Assembly: GCA_905178155.1 (NCBI GenBank)
Contig: CAJINV010000002.1
Coordinates: forward strand, 7,346,743 to 7,410,742
Reading direction: 5' to 3'
From: Amoebophrya sp. A120
Taxonomy: Eukaryota; Sar; Dinophyceae; Syndiniales; Amoebophryaceae
Length of the DNA stretch: 64,000 bases
The notes under the pieces were generated by a model that made no database searches, was not told the origin of the DNA, and saw nothing but the letters and a program-made list of their open reading frames with translations. Below, in pieces: positions 12,501 to 22,200 of this stretch (positions within the stretch are counted from its first letter, which is position 1; each line of letters starts with the position of its first letter). A program made the position numbers and the translations under genes.

Positions 12501-13338
12501 GCAGCCTTTTGGAGAGTGGCATGATCGAGGAGGAAAATATCAAGAATAATAGCGACGAAACGACTGCTCAGGAGCCCAAGCCTTTCGAACTGCTCGAGAA
12601 GATCGTGTTCTCGGAGCACAAGGTCCGCCTCATCCTGGCCTTCAAGAAGCAGAACAACAGTGCAACTGATAATGATAAACCGCTGCAAAAGATCATGAAG
12701 CGAAATATCAAGATTTCCGAGGTGTTCCGCTGGGTAATCAAGGACGAATTGAAGATTATCGAAGACTATGGTCTCGGGGAGCCGTATGGATGTGTCAGGA
12801 TTGAAATCGTCAAAGTTGAAATGACTTGCCATGCATAAAATGCAAGGCATGAAGTGCCTGTCTTGCCGGGATGGCAAGTGAGGCAGATTGTGAGCCTATT
12901 TAGGGTTTGGGATAGAGCTGCCAAAGGAGCATGACAAAAGCAGTCTTCTGTGCCCAAGCAGCATGACAAATTGGATTCCGGTGCTCCGAAAATTTGTCAT
13001 GCGCCGCTTGGAAATTGGTCTTCCAACTGGTATCCATTTCATGCATGACAAACCATTTCAACGCATGTCGATTTCAAACCTGACGCCTCCATAAGCCGAG
13101 TCTGGAGCAAGTCTTCCTTAGGTTCGCCAAAGTACAGGAAGAGATGGACGCGGAGAAAGAGTTGTTGGCGAACTTCGAAGGGACGCTGTATTACAACCCG
13201 TTTACGGAGAAGTATGGGATGGAACGAGTCGTGTTTGACCAGAAGAAGAACGAATGGTACGACATCGAAGCGAGGCAGTACTACGACCAGGACGCCCAGG
13301 CGTGGTACGAGCCGCTTTTTTCCAAAAGTCCCCAGTAG
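6573..13338 (+). CDS. Full-length ABCA-family ABC transporter, tandem paralog
   Basis: Complete ABC subfamily A transporter. Inferred exons are 6573-7207, 7474-7523 preceded by base 7473, 7774-11207, 11418-11571, 11713-12784 and 13099-13338; they sum to 1862 codons in one frame. The ATG at 6573 is the first in frame before the membrane region. Layout: cytosolic N-terminus; TM1 ([13 protein letters not shown], about 6805); a short loop and a cluster of five to six TM segments (about 6990-8130); a TM near 8430; NBD1 with Walker [10 protein letters not shown] (about 8731), LSGGQKRR (about 9032), [12 protein letters not shown] (about 9100) and STHYLEEAD; second TM domain (9830-10970); NBD2 with GPNGAGKTT (about 11455), SGGMKRKLS (about 12040) and [10 protein letters not shown] (about 12100); terminal [11 protein letters not shown] and an aromatic tail. 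One intron is GT-AG; four are introners. The protein is expected in a membrane, moving lipid; the substrate cannot be read from the sequence. Confidence 0.93.
7208..7472 (+). mobile_element. Introner element in second ABCA gene
   Basis: Ends are ATGTCTGGGTCTGGAAGA (near 7224) and TCTTCCAGACCCAGACAT (near 7438-7455), a perfect inverted repeat of about 18 bp. Flanking direct repeat AATC at 7204-7207 and 7469-7472. Excision joins ttc gaa tca aag, giving [12 protein letters not shown] in frame. Core TTTGTCATGC at 7332-7341 and its reverse complement GCATGACAAA at 7421-7430. Confidence 0.86.
7524..7773 (+). mobile_element. Introner element, TATGGCG family copy 1
   Basis: Begins TATGGCGCTCTCAAACGTTA and ends with its near complement ...ATTTGGGAGCTCCATA at 7768; the inverted repeat is about 37 bp with few mismatches. 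Direct repeat TCTT at 7520-7523 and 7770-7773. Excision gives [13 protein letters not shown] in frame. Core TTTGTCATGC at 7662-7671, GCATGACAAA at 7719-7728. It is homologous over its whole length to the introner at 20264-20503 in an unrelated gene. Confidence 0.9.
11208..11417 (+). other. Canonical GT-AG spliceosomal intron in second ABCA gene
   Basis: The 210-base segment starts GTATCATC and ends AACAACAG. Its removal joins ctc g|gc atc cct, giving [14 protein letters not shown], which matches [14 protein letters not shown] in the first ABCA gene, where no intron is present. No terminal inverted repeat is obvious, in contrast to the introners. Confidence 0.85.
11572..11712 (+). mobile_element. 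Short introner element in second ABCA gene
   Basis: A perfect 22-bp inverted repeat, starting TGCAAAAGTATCGTACTC near 11576 and ending GAGTACGATACTTTTGCA near 11706, encloses about 90 bases. GGAT occurs at 11572-11575 and 11709-11712. The reading frame is restored ([15 protein letters not shown]) only if both GGAT copies are removed or an equivalent shift is used, so the splice points are uncertain by a few bases. The first ABCA gene has no intron here. Confidence 0.8.
12785..13098 (+). mobile_element. Introner element in second ABCA gene, near 3' end
   Basis: Starts TATGGATGTGTCAGG and the element proper ends CCTGACGCCTCCATA at 13093, an imperfect inverted repeat of about 25 bp. It is directly flanked by AGCCG at 12780-12784 and 13094-13098. 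Removing one copy joins gag ccg agt ctg (GEPSLEQVF), matching uninterrupted GEPTLEQVF in the first ABCA gene. Core TTTGTCATGC at 12993-13002; GCATGACAAA at 12929, 12961 and 13043. Confidence 0.9.
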
Positions 13339-15161
13339 TTGTGGGGGGATGAAGATTTCTGAGTGCTGACTAAGTGGTCTACTCGGCAAGTGGAAAAAGC
13401 TTTTATAATCGAGGGAAACCCGAAACAAGATGAAGGAAGAGAACTTTGAAGGGAGTCGACGACGATTTTGCCGCCGTTAACCGCTTGAAGCGGTGTTGGC
13501 TAAGCCAAGCGGGGGCATTTTCTTCCCAAGTAGAATTAGATGGCAAAAGTGGTTTAAGTTAACTTTTAACTCATGAAAATCTGCCACTGGATCTCTTCAG
13601 AATCTTCTAAAACTGAAAACTGGTAGTGGATTCACGATTGTTGTAGTGAAACAACAAGAATGAATGCACTTCCACTTTAATTTGTCATCGCCTGGAGTTC
13701 AAGTTCGCACACGAACTTTTATTTTTGATGTTCTGGCTCAGGAAAGGAATGACATTAGGATGAGCTGGCTCCGCTTTTGCAAGCGGGTGCTATCCACTTC
13801 ATCTTCAACACAAATAAGCAGAAGTCGTCGACATTGTGCGCAACACTTCTTCTACATAGTACGTGATAGTATCTGTGTTTTGATTGATCATATCAAAAGT
13901 CCGAGCGAGCTGTAGTTTGATTTTGATGCCAGTGAAGAAAGCATCAAGATTACGGAATCCGCTGCTACAGCTTGATTATTTTTTGGTTGAGTACCAGTCC
14001 CCTGTGTAAGTAAGTAAGTAAGTATGCGATCACAGTAGTTGCAATACGCTTTTTATGCAGTATGATCATGACGAGCCTATGCATTTTGCTTTTGGTGTGG
14101 TAGAGTGCAGCGGTGGTCATCCAGTACAAAAACCGTTCTAATAATCCATTCCTCGCTAGGATCTGAAAGGAGTAGACATCGAAGTAAAGCAAGCACATGA
14201 TGCAGCTTTTCAGGTCCTAGCGAAGGAAATTGTTTTGGAGGATCATGGAAAGTAAAAAAGACCTGCATTAGCTTGCACTTAATGTGGTCGTGTTTTTCCG
14301 CCGGAAAGGAAAGTTGTGTTCGAATGGCGCGATGGTGATGGATTGGCTCAGAACGCAGCTGCTCAGACACCAGGCTAACCATAGAGAAATCGGCAAATTA
14401 CAATCTGACTCCGAGTTGCCTCTTTGGGAATCATCTTGGTGTTACATTCATATCCATAAGAACCGGCGGCCAATTTCCTATTCGAGGTATGTCCGAGAAG
14501 TAGTATGCAACACACACAGAGGACACGGTCTGTGTCTAACAGTTGCCGTAGCATCGGTTTCGGTAGGTTCGAGAGGAAGAAAGAAAAAGAAATCGCGTTT
14601 TTGCAGCCGCGTTCACTGTGTATCAGAGCACACAACGCGATAATTTTGGAGCGATACACACCTTGCACAGCATTACTTCTAGTTCTACTAGGGGATGCAT
14701 ATTACTAACGTGCAACTGCAAGAGGGACGACAGAGACATACTGTAGAAGATACTTCTGAGCTGCATTTTTTGTGTCCCGTGGGAACCACGAGGGAGCAGA
14801 GTGCAGCTACGTGTGTTGTTTTTTCAGTTGAAGCCAACTACACTTCAACTTCTGACTGCACTGGCAGCACTATCTTCATATTCTCAGTGTCCAACAACCT
14901 GCATGTTTTGTTACCCTTACAACCTCCATGATCTTCGTCGCCCTCGCCTCATCTCAATCCCCTCTCATGGTACACCTCCTTGAATTGTATTCGTACCCCC
15001 ACGCGCAAGAATAATATTGTAATTTATCACAACAAACGTTGTATCTATGTTGTAGGTTCTTTTTCTATGATCGACGCATTGACTACTGCAATGATGAAGA
15101 TTACTCATGTTTTACAGTTGCTGTCCACCAGCAGTAGGACGAAGAAGATGTCTTGACGCAG
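13339..15161. other. Intergenic spacer with microsatellite
   Basis: About 1.8 kb with no convincing coding region. A short (GTAA)n array sits at 14006-14024. The end of the spacer probably contains a 5' untranslated exon of the next gene, because a good donor site follows at 15162. Confidence 0.55.
14006..14024. repeat. (GTAA)n microsatellite
   Basis: About four and a half GTAA units in the spacer after the second ABCA gene. Confidence 0.85.
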
Positions 15162-15241
15162 GTAAGCACATACACAAGCAACCTAGGTATATGTTTTTCG
15201 TTTGAAAGGTATCAGTCCTGAAAGAACTCCCCATCTGACAG
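15162..15241 (+). other. Probable 5'-UTR intron of the next gene
   Basis: A strong donor GTAAGCAC at 15162 pairs with an acceptor CATCTGACAG ending at 15241, one base before the ATG codon at 15243. The in-frame TGA upstream of the donor (15154-15156) shows the upstream exon would be untranslated, supporting the ATG at 15243 as the start. In a dinoflagellate the acceptor could instead receive a trans-spliced leader. Confidence 0.55.
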
Positions 15242-15242
15242 G

Positions 15243-18020
15243 ATGTCCGCGTTCCTCACCTCCGCGTACACGGTGGTGTCCGCCAGTGCCAACCTGGTCA
15301 TCGGCACCAAGCAGATGACGGACAAGGCTCGGCGGTTTTTACAGAACAGCAACGACCCCTACGATTTCTATGGAAGCAATTCCGCGAACAGCTTGTTCGG
15401 TTCGTTTGAGGTGCGCAAGCGGCTGTTTACCCTGCAAGCCCGCTTGAATTGCCTCGTCACGCCATTGTCTTTCCTGCTCCTCTGGTCGATGGACAAGGAC
15501 TCGTGCATCCGCCAGCTCCTGTTAAACGCCATGAGCACGGTGGAAAACGTGGACTTGTTTCTCAACGGTTTGGGCTTCTGCGGGTACGGGCTGGGCAGCG
15601 GGGGAGGAGGTGCGACGAGGAACAGTAAATTATTGACCCCGCGCGGGGGCAGCGCGTTGCACAACAACTCAGCGGGAGGAGGAGGTGTGCCAGGTAATTA
15701 TGGAGCTGGTTTTGCTGATGACAGAGACCACGGCGGTAGCGGCGGCAATATCAATCTGAATCCGATGGACCTGAACGCTCCCGGTGGACCACAGGTAGAC
15801 CAGATGAACAAAACAGCGGGCGAAAGCGGCACCGGAGCAAATGCGAACTCCACGACATCCGAACAAGACATTCTGGACAGTTTGGATTTTCACATTCGCG
15901 AATTGGATTTTGCGCAGCAAAGTGTCACCATGGCACTCACCATGGTGAATACTCCTGGGTGTCTTGCGGCAGAAGGTGGAGGAACAACTGTCACTAGTAG
16001 TAAAACGCTCGCTCGTGTGAATTTAGACTGTGGCCAGAGCAGGACGTCGGGCGCCACAGGATCCTCTAACACGACCCATCATTCGGATGCTCCTCATCCA
16101 CCACTACTACCCACCAGCGTTTCCCCCTCGGCCTTGCTGAAGGCCACCAAGCGCATTCAGGAGGTGGCCCTGGTGCCGGGTGGGGGCGAGTTGTGCGTGT
16201 GTGTGGGTCAACTTTCGGTCAACGGCGAAGCGTTTTTCCGTGCGCGGCTGAAGATTCTAATGCAGAACAAGTGCTTCCAGCTCCGGCTTGACCCCGTTTG
16301 GAACGTAGACGAGGAAGACCACGGAACTGTAAAAGACATAAATAGCGCCACAACCAGCAACATCGCCAGCACCCAATTTCCCATTTCTGTAGCGCTCGAC
16401 TTTGAGCTCATGAATTACGAGAACAAGAATCACGGCGCGGCGCCAGCGGCTGCTTCGAACAACACGAAATCTTCCGATGTCGCCAGCACATCTAGAACCA
16501 CAACAGCACATCACCATTGTGGAGGAAGTTCGGGGACCCCCGCTGCCCAGTCTACTCAGCAGGGACAACCAGCCCTCCCCTGTCTTGCGGTGAAATGGAG
16601 CGAGAGCGGCATGAGTTCGGTTATCGAGACGGGCGACTTTGTACATCTTGAGGACGACTTCATGGCGATTGATGCTCCCGAAGACGATGCGCTGTTTGCA
16701 TCCACCAGCGCTGGAGCAGGCCCGGCAGGCGCGTCAACAATAAACAAGCTCGCACGAGGCATAGTCAACGGTGGAGTAAGTTGTAATGCATCAGGAGCGA
16801 CGAGCAAATTACAGCCCCGAAACTCGTTGATCGCCGGCGGAGCTACGAGCTCGACGACCGCAAGAGCCGGCGTTGCCAGTCTGAATACTTACCACTTCCT
16901 GTTCGATTTGCTCGACGGAAACGCTTGCGCAACGGCACAAATTCCAGCTACTTCTTCCACGGGCAGCTCATCAACGACCGCCGGTGGTTTTTCTCGAGGG
17001 TCTACTGGTGCTAGAGGAGGTTTGATAGGCGGTGGTAGCACGACGACGAACACCACGACAATGACCCCTATCGAGTTCTTCTACACGGCGCGGCTGTGCA
17101 CCGTGGCCGACCCCTCCGTCGCGTTTTCAGCGGGCGCGGGGAAGATGAGTCCGGCGTTGTTGAAGGCGTTTAGCATGATCAGTGCGGGCCGGAAATCGAG
17201 CGGTGGTAACGTGGAGGACGTGATTTTGTCTCTGCCGGACGAGACCATGCGAGAACTACTGCGGACCAAAGGCTTGACAAACCAGAGCGAGTTGTACGCG
17301 CAAAAATTGGCCGAACAAGAGAAAATCAAAAAAGCCGCTGCAGCCAGGGCCGCGTCCTCTAGTACGAGTGCAGGTGCAGCTACTGGAGGGGCGGGCGCGA
17401 AAAGCGGTAGTGCTGAGCGAGGTCCAAAACTAACAAGAAACGCGCCGAACCATGCAACTACAGCGAAGAGCTCGATCCTTTCGGGCAGCAGTTGCGACGA
17501 GGGCTATGCCGACGGAATCAAAACTTCAGACGCAGGCAGTTCTCATGGCGAAGATACAACCAGCAAGCACCTCTTTCGCCCAGATGAAAGACCCCCTGCC
17601 CCTTCTTCACAACGCGTAGCGGGCAGCGCCGACAATTCTGTCTCGAAGCTGCACGAAGACAAAATACTAGTGAATCCTGGAGGTGTAGGAGCCGGTGCTG
17701 TGGCAGGTAGTAGTTCCCTAGAAGCGCAAATAACGACGTCCACTAGCACGACATGTGCTCCCGTGGAACAAAATCTTCAGCCAGGAAGCAATAACATGAG
17801 CGCAGCTGCGACCTCAACGTCATCCAGTGAGAACGAAAGCAGTAGTGAGGTCTTAGCGTTAGGTGGGAGCTGCAAGAATGGTGCAAATTCTACTGCCGAG
17901 AAGCATGGAAGTGTCCTCCGAGCGGAGGCTTTTGACGGAGTTACGCCGACGTCGTCCAAAGAGCAAGCGGAGTCGTGCCAGGAGCACGAGGAAGAGTCGT
18001 TTCTGGATGCCTGTCAGTAA
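15243..18020 (+). CDS. Unknown 925-aa protein, Ser/Thr/Gly/Ala-rich
   Basis: An uninterrupted frame of 925 codons. I recognise no family. Residues 1-120 look folded: a helical, partly hydrophobic region (SAYTVVSASANLVIGTKQM, then LVTPLSFLLLW near residue 78). Short folded-looking islands follow at about 300-365 (GGGELCVCVGQLSVNG), about 445-480 (PCLAVKWSESG) and about 640-705 (a charged helix around DETMRELLRTKGL and AEQEKIKKAAAARAA). Between them lie long low-complexity stretches of Gly, Ser, Thr, Ala and Asn, and the last 200 residues are disordered. The coding sequence is free of introners. It lies upstream of, and resembles in composition, the protein encoded at 19290-23323, but I see no clear sequence homology. 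Possibly a scaffold or regulatory protein; function unknown. Confidence 0.75.
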   Translation: MSAFLTSAYTVVSASANLVIGTKQMTDKARRFLQNSNDPYDFYGSNSANSLFGSFEVRKRLFTLQARLNCLVTPLSFLLLWSMDKDSCIRQLLLNAMSTVENVDLFLNGLGFCGYGLGSGGGGATRNSKLLTPRGGSALHNNSAGGGGVPGNYGAGFADDRDHGGSGGNINLNPMDLNAPGGPQVDQMNKTAGESGTGANANSTTSEQDILDSLDFHIRELDFAQQSVTMALTMVNTPGCLAAEGGGTTVTSSKTLARVNLDCGQSRTSGATGSSNTTHHSDAPHPPLLPTSVSPSALLKATKRIQEVALVPGGGELCVCVGQLSVNGEAFFRARLKILMQNKCFQLRLDPVWNVDEEDHGTVKDINSATTSNIASTQFPISVALDFELMNYENKNHGAAPAAASNNTKSSDVASTSRTTTAHHHCGGSSGTPAAQSTQQGQPALPCLAVKWSESGMSSVIETGDFVHLEDDFMAIDAPEDDALFASTSAGAGPAGASTINKLARGIVNGGVSCNASGATSKLQPRNSLIAGGATSSTTARAGVASLNTYHFLFDLLDGNACATAQIPATSSTGSSSTTAGGFSRGSTGARGGLIGGGSTTTNTTTMTPIEFFYTARLCTVADPSVAFSAGAGKMSPALLKAFSMISAGRKSSGGNVEDVILSLPDETMRELLRTKGLTNQSELYAQKLAEQEKIKKAAAARAASSSTSAGAATGGAGAKSGSAERGPKLTRNAPNHATTAKSSILSGSSCDEGYADGIKTSDAGSSHGEDTTSKHLFRPDERPPAPSSQRVAGSADNSVSKLHEDKILVNPGGVGAGAVAGSSSLEAQITTSTSTTCAPVEQNLQPGSNNMSAAATSTSSSENESSSEVLALGGSCKNGANSTAEKHGSVLRAEAFDGVTPTSSKEQAESCQEHEEESFLDACQ

Positions 18021-19289
18021 CGAGGAGACCAGCGATTGGCCATAGGAACGCGCATGGCAGTGAAGCCATTCGAGATCGGAGGTCCCCGGTGCTCCACTGA
18101 CTATTTTTTGCTCATGGGCCGGTAGTAGTTGGAAATTTCAATTTGACATGTCACTTGGGCTCACAACTGTTGGCAATGGCAATGCGATCTTCACGATAGT
18201 CGATGAAAAAGGACCATGCGCACTCTTCTTCACCTGCTGCAGAGCTATCCTGTACAAACTTTCGCGAGCGGTCTTTCATTCTGGTCGCTACGCGAAAATT
18301 AATTTCAGTGTAGACAGAGAGTAAAAAAAGCACACGATCACCTGTGTGCATCTGCATGCCATACGATTCCTTTGCCTGTTCAGAACCATGCGAAACTCCT
18401 AGATTCCTATTTCATTGCTTGAATGAGTATGAGCCGGTCGGTAGGAAACAGAAGTAGACACGAGTCGTCTGCATGTTTCAAAAAGCTAATCGGTTGCTTT
18501 GAACACTGTAAGCAAATCCAAATCGCGCGATTACGATTTGATATGAAGCAAATTAATCGTAGGGCACCATTTCGGTTTCTCCTCAAGATCGCTCATCCTT
18601 CTGATGAGTGCCTCAAGTACCTCATCTGGATCTGTCAGCAACATGCAGATTTGGTCCCTGGTGTTTCTACCTAGCGCCAATCGCAGTCTTCGGTCGTTTC
18701 ACGTTCGGTTTGATTCGACGCAGCCTCGGTGGACCGCATATCATGCAAAGCACATGCACTGCTGATGTTGGAGTTGGACATTGTTTTTAAGTTTGATATT
18801 GATTATCATATTTTGCCGAATATTCGACTCCCAGGATGTGGTGTTTTGACCTTGAGTACGAGATTTCGCTTCGGCATTCCTTACAACGAAGACACACATT
18901 CCAAACCACTTTTCTGTGCTCGACGCGCTCCTTTCTCATGAAGTCATCTAATACTAATATTAAGCCCTCTTTGCCTTTCCTGCACCGATAACCACATTGC
19001 TCTTCGTGCACCAATATCCTCTACTGTACAGACCACAACCTTTAAATTTTATCCCTAGAATTTGTGCTCACGCACCAGCTTTGACTTTCTCTAACTACCG
19101 TGCGTTGCTATTCCTATTCCTATTGTGTTGAAAAAAAGTTACATGTTTTACGAACGAAGCCTGCTTTTTCTCTTGAACCACATCCATTCTATGCTCGCAG
19201 AGGTTGTTGACTTCTAGACTCTTTCCCGGGCCAGCAGTCCCTGAGAGGACCACAGCCACACCATCGTTATCTCACGGAAAATCAAAAAC
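18021..19289. other. Intergenic spacer
   Basis: About 1.3 kb between two + strand genes. Only short open frames without recognisable domains; no RNA gene or repeat was recognised. Confidence 0.5.
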
Positions 19290-22200
19290 ATGTCGTCAAC
19301 TAGTACGACAAACACGCCGCCTTCTTCTTCCGGCACAGACACCAAAACCATGCTCCCGAAGCCGGGCACGGAAATCTGCCGCGAGACGCTCCACGTCTTG
19401 GATGCGAATTTGATCCGAATCCAGGAGCGCATGCTCAAGATTCGGTGCGGCTTTTCCGAGGCGCTGGCGGACGAGGCGGCGGCGCTGCTCACGCTGAGTG
19501 GCAACAGCGTGGATTTCAGCCACGACGGGGAGGCGGAAGACACCATCGTGGTGCGCCCGCAGGACTGGAAGCCGCGCGATGCGGCTGCACCAGGAGGGGA
19601 GATTTATGACGAAGGAGGTTTCGTCAGAGGTGCTCTAAGTAGCACGAGCAGCGCAAGCGCTGGTACAACCAGGTCCACTTCTTCTTCTTCAAATTCTACT
19701 ACGGCGCAGAGGACTAGCGATGGGCACAGAAACACAACAAGCACAAGGGCTGGCGGGACGAGGAGCGGCTCTAGTACTACAAGCACTACCAGCACTACCA
19801 CGACTTCACTTTCTGGAATTCCTCCTGCCAGCCGGACTCGAACCATGTTTCTGTTGGTGGAGCAGCAGAAGCTCCCACAATACAACTCGGCCGCCGTATT
19901 ACAGTGAAAAGTGCCCCCCACCCCCAAAGTTGCAAAAATTTGTGATGCGAAGTTTCCAAATGAAAACTTTTTGTCATGCATCAAAGAAGTACGAATCTTT
20001 ATCTTTCTGATGCAGAGTCTAGTCGTGTTTCGCATCGCTTGCATGACAAGCACCGCTCTTGCTGGGATCTTTTGCAATACAAATTTTCGCTATTTACCAT
20101 CGGAAATCTGTGATGCTGATACATGCAAGAGGGCGAATGTTTCATTTGGAAAGGTTTGCAATACAAATGCTTTCAAGTTCGGGGGTGGGGGCATTTTTCA
20201 TTGTAATACGCCGAAAACGCGACGGCGCTTCTGTCCGGGACCACGTCGAGAGTGGCGAGTCTGTATGGCGTTCTCAACTGTTACACTCTCAGCTGTTACA
20301 TGGATTTGTGACGCAAGAATGGCAAAAGTGGAAGGGGTCACCTCGCGCGTCTTGCATGACAGATCTGGCAAAGATTTTCAGCCTGTTTGGCTCTTCGAGA
20401 ATTTGTCATGCGAAGCAGCTCGATCGTGTCGATTCTGATTGTGGTTTTGCATTACAAATCATGTAACAGTTGAGAATGTAACATTTGAGAACGCCATAGC
20501 CTGATGAGCCGGCTTTTGTTCTCGTCCTCGTCTACTTCCGCCGCTCCTGCGACGACCGGCGCAAGAACCGGGGATGGCGCCGCGGAAGGAGGTGAAGGAG
20601 CCCAAGACAGCACGAACTCTTCCGCGAAGCAGGATAAAGATTCCCAGAAAGACCACAACAACGCGAAGCCCAAGGCGAGCTACAATTTCGCCTCAGCCGC
20701 ATCGAGCTCGCAACTACACAACACCGAAATTATCCAGTTTGAGCCTGCCTGCGCAGCACGCGTGACTCTACACGGGTTTTTTGATCATCATGACCAACAA
20801 CTCGGGGCTGCGGCGGGGCATAAGTCTTCTGCGGACGTGGGGCAAGTTTCTTCTGTTTCTTCTTCTTCCTTTGCAGCCTTTCCAGAGGCAGCTGCAACTA
20901 TCGAGGAGGAGTGGGAGATTGTGAGCAAGGACGACGCTTTAGAGCAGTCGTCCTCTTCCTCATCCGCGTCTACCTCGGCCGTGAATATTCAAAAAGCGGA
21001 GAACTACTTCAACGCCTCGAGTCTGGAAGAAATCTTTCGTGACTACGAGTACGACTTTCCAAAGCCGGATCATGTTGTTGGCCAAACAACAATGACCACG
21101 GGCGGGACTAAAAGTGGCAAAAACGGCACGATCAACATGAACAAGTCTAGGACATCAAATGTGAAACAGCAGAAAACCATCATCCTCGAAGACATTTTCG
21201 TGCTGAAGCATCTGAAGCAGGTCGGGCTGGAATTCCGCCTGGTCAATTTCCTCCAGGATTTAGCGGAGGCGGAAAACGCAGATCTCTGGATGCTGTGCCG
21301 TTCGCAAACGGAGAAAGGGTATTGGAAGTGGAAACTGAACTGCGCCGACCAGCAATCGAATTATCACAACTCAGCGACATCTTCTTTTCGTGGCAAAAAT
21401 GGTGCTCAACACATGACGAAGAGCCTGACACTGCAACAACGCCACCTGTCGTCGTCGACGACACAGGTGACTGCAAGCGGTTCGTCCGCAGCTGGTACTC
21501 CTGCTGCGCCTTCGAAAAGTTCCTTTAGCTTGAGCATCAACCTGCTAGGATCATCTTCAAACAACGGCCCAAGTGCGACTGCTGGTCGTGACGGAGCCTC
21601 TAGTACCCACGCTATGAAAAACGCCACTTTCCCCTCGATGCTCAACAGTATCATCGCGGAAAATAGCAACCACAGTGTGCACAGGGGCGGGGTGCTGGGG
21701 AACCATCAGAGCAGTGGTCTCACGCAAACAACGGTGACCGACCTCGTGGAATCGGAAATCCTGCAAAGTCGGCCATTTGCGCTGTGTATCCGCCGGCATG
21801 TGGAGGAAGACGAGCTGCAGTTCGGCGCCTTTTGCAGTGCCACATCGACCTCCTTCGCAGGCACTGGCTCATGTGCGGTTGCGACTAATGGAACAGCTTC
21901 TAGTACTCCAGGAGGCTCTCTGCATTCCAGTGGCCGGAGTGCGGCTACAACTACTTCAAGCAGCTCTAACAGCACTTCTTCTATCACCAGCTGGATGAAG
22001 CAGACAAGCGCAAGTAGCACGGGCGGAAAAGCGAATTCGAATTCCCTGGGTTCAGCGCCACCTCTAGTGCCAACCACAACAATCACGGCCACCGCATCCT
22101 CCGGCATCGCGGCGAACAGCAGCATTCGAAAGGTGGTGACTTTTCCGAACAAGAAGGAAAATTATACATCCAATGCTGGTCATCTAGCGCAAGTTTCGAA

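Noticed and set aside
11924-12877. 317-codon - strand frame in the ABCA NBD2 region
   Set aside because: Antisense shadow of a clearly identified ABC transporter exon.
13664-14930. Short open frames on both strands in the spacer
   Set aside because: Overlapping frames on both strands with low-information products; no support for coding.
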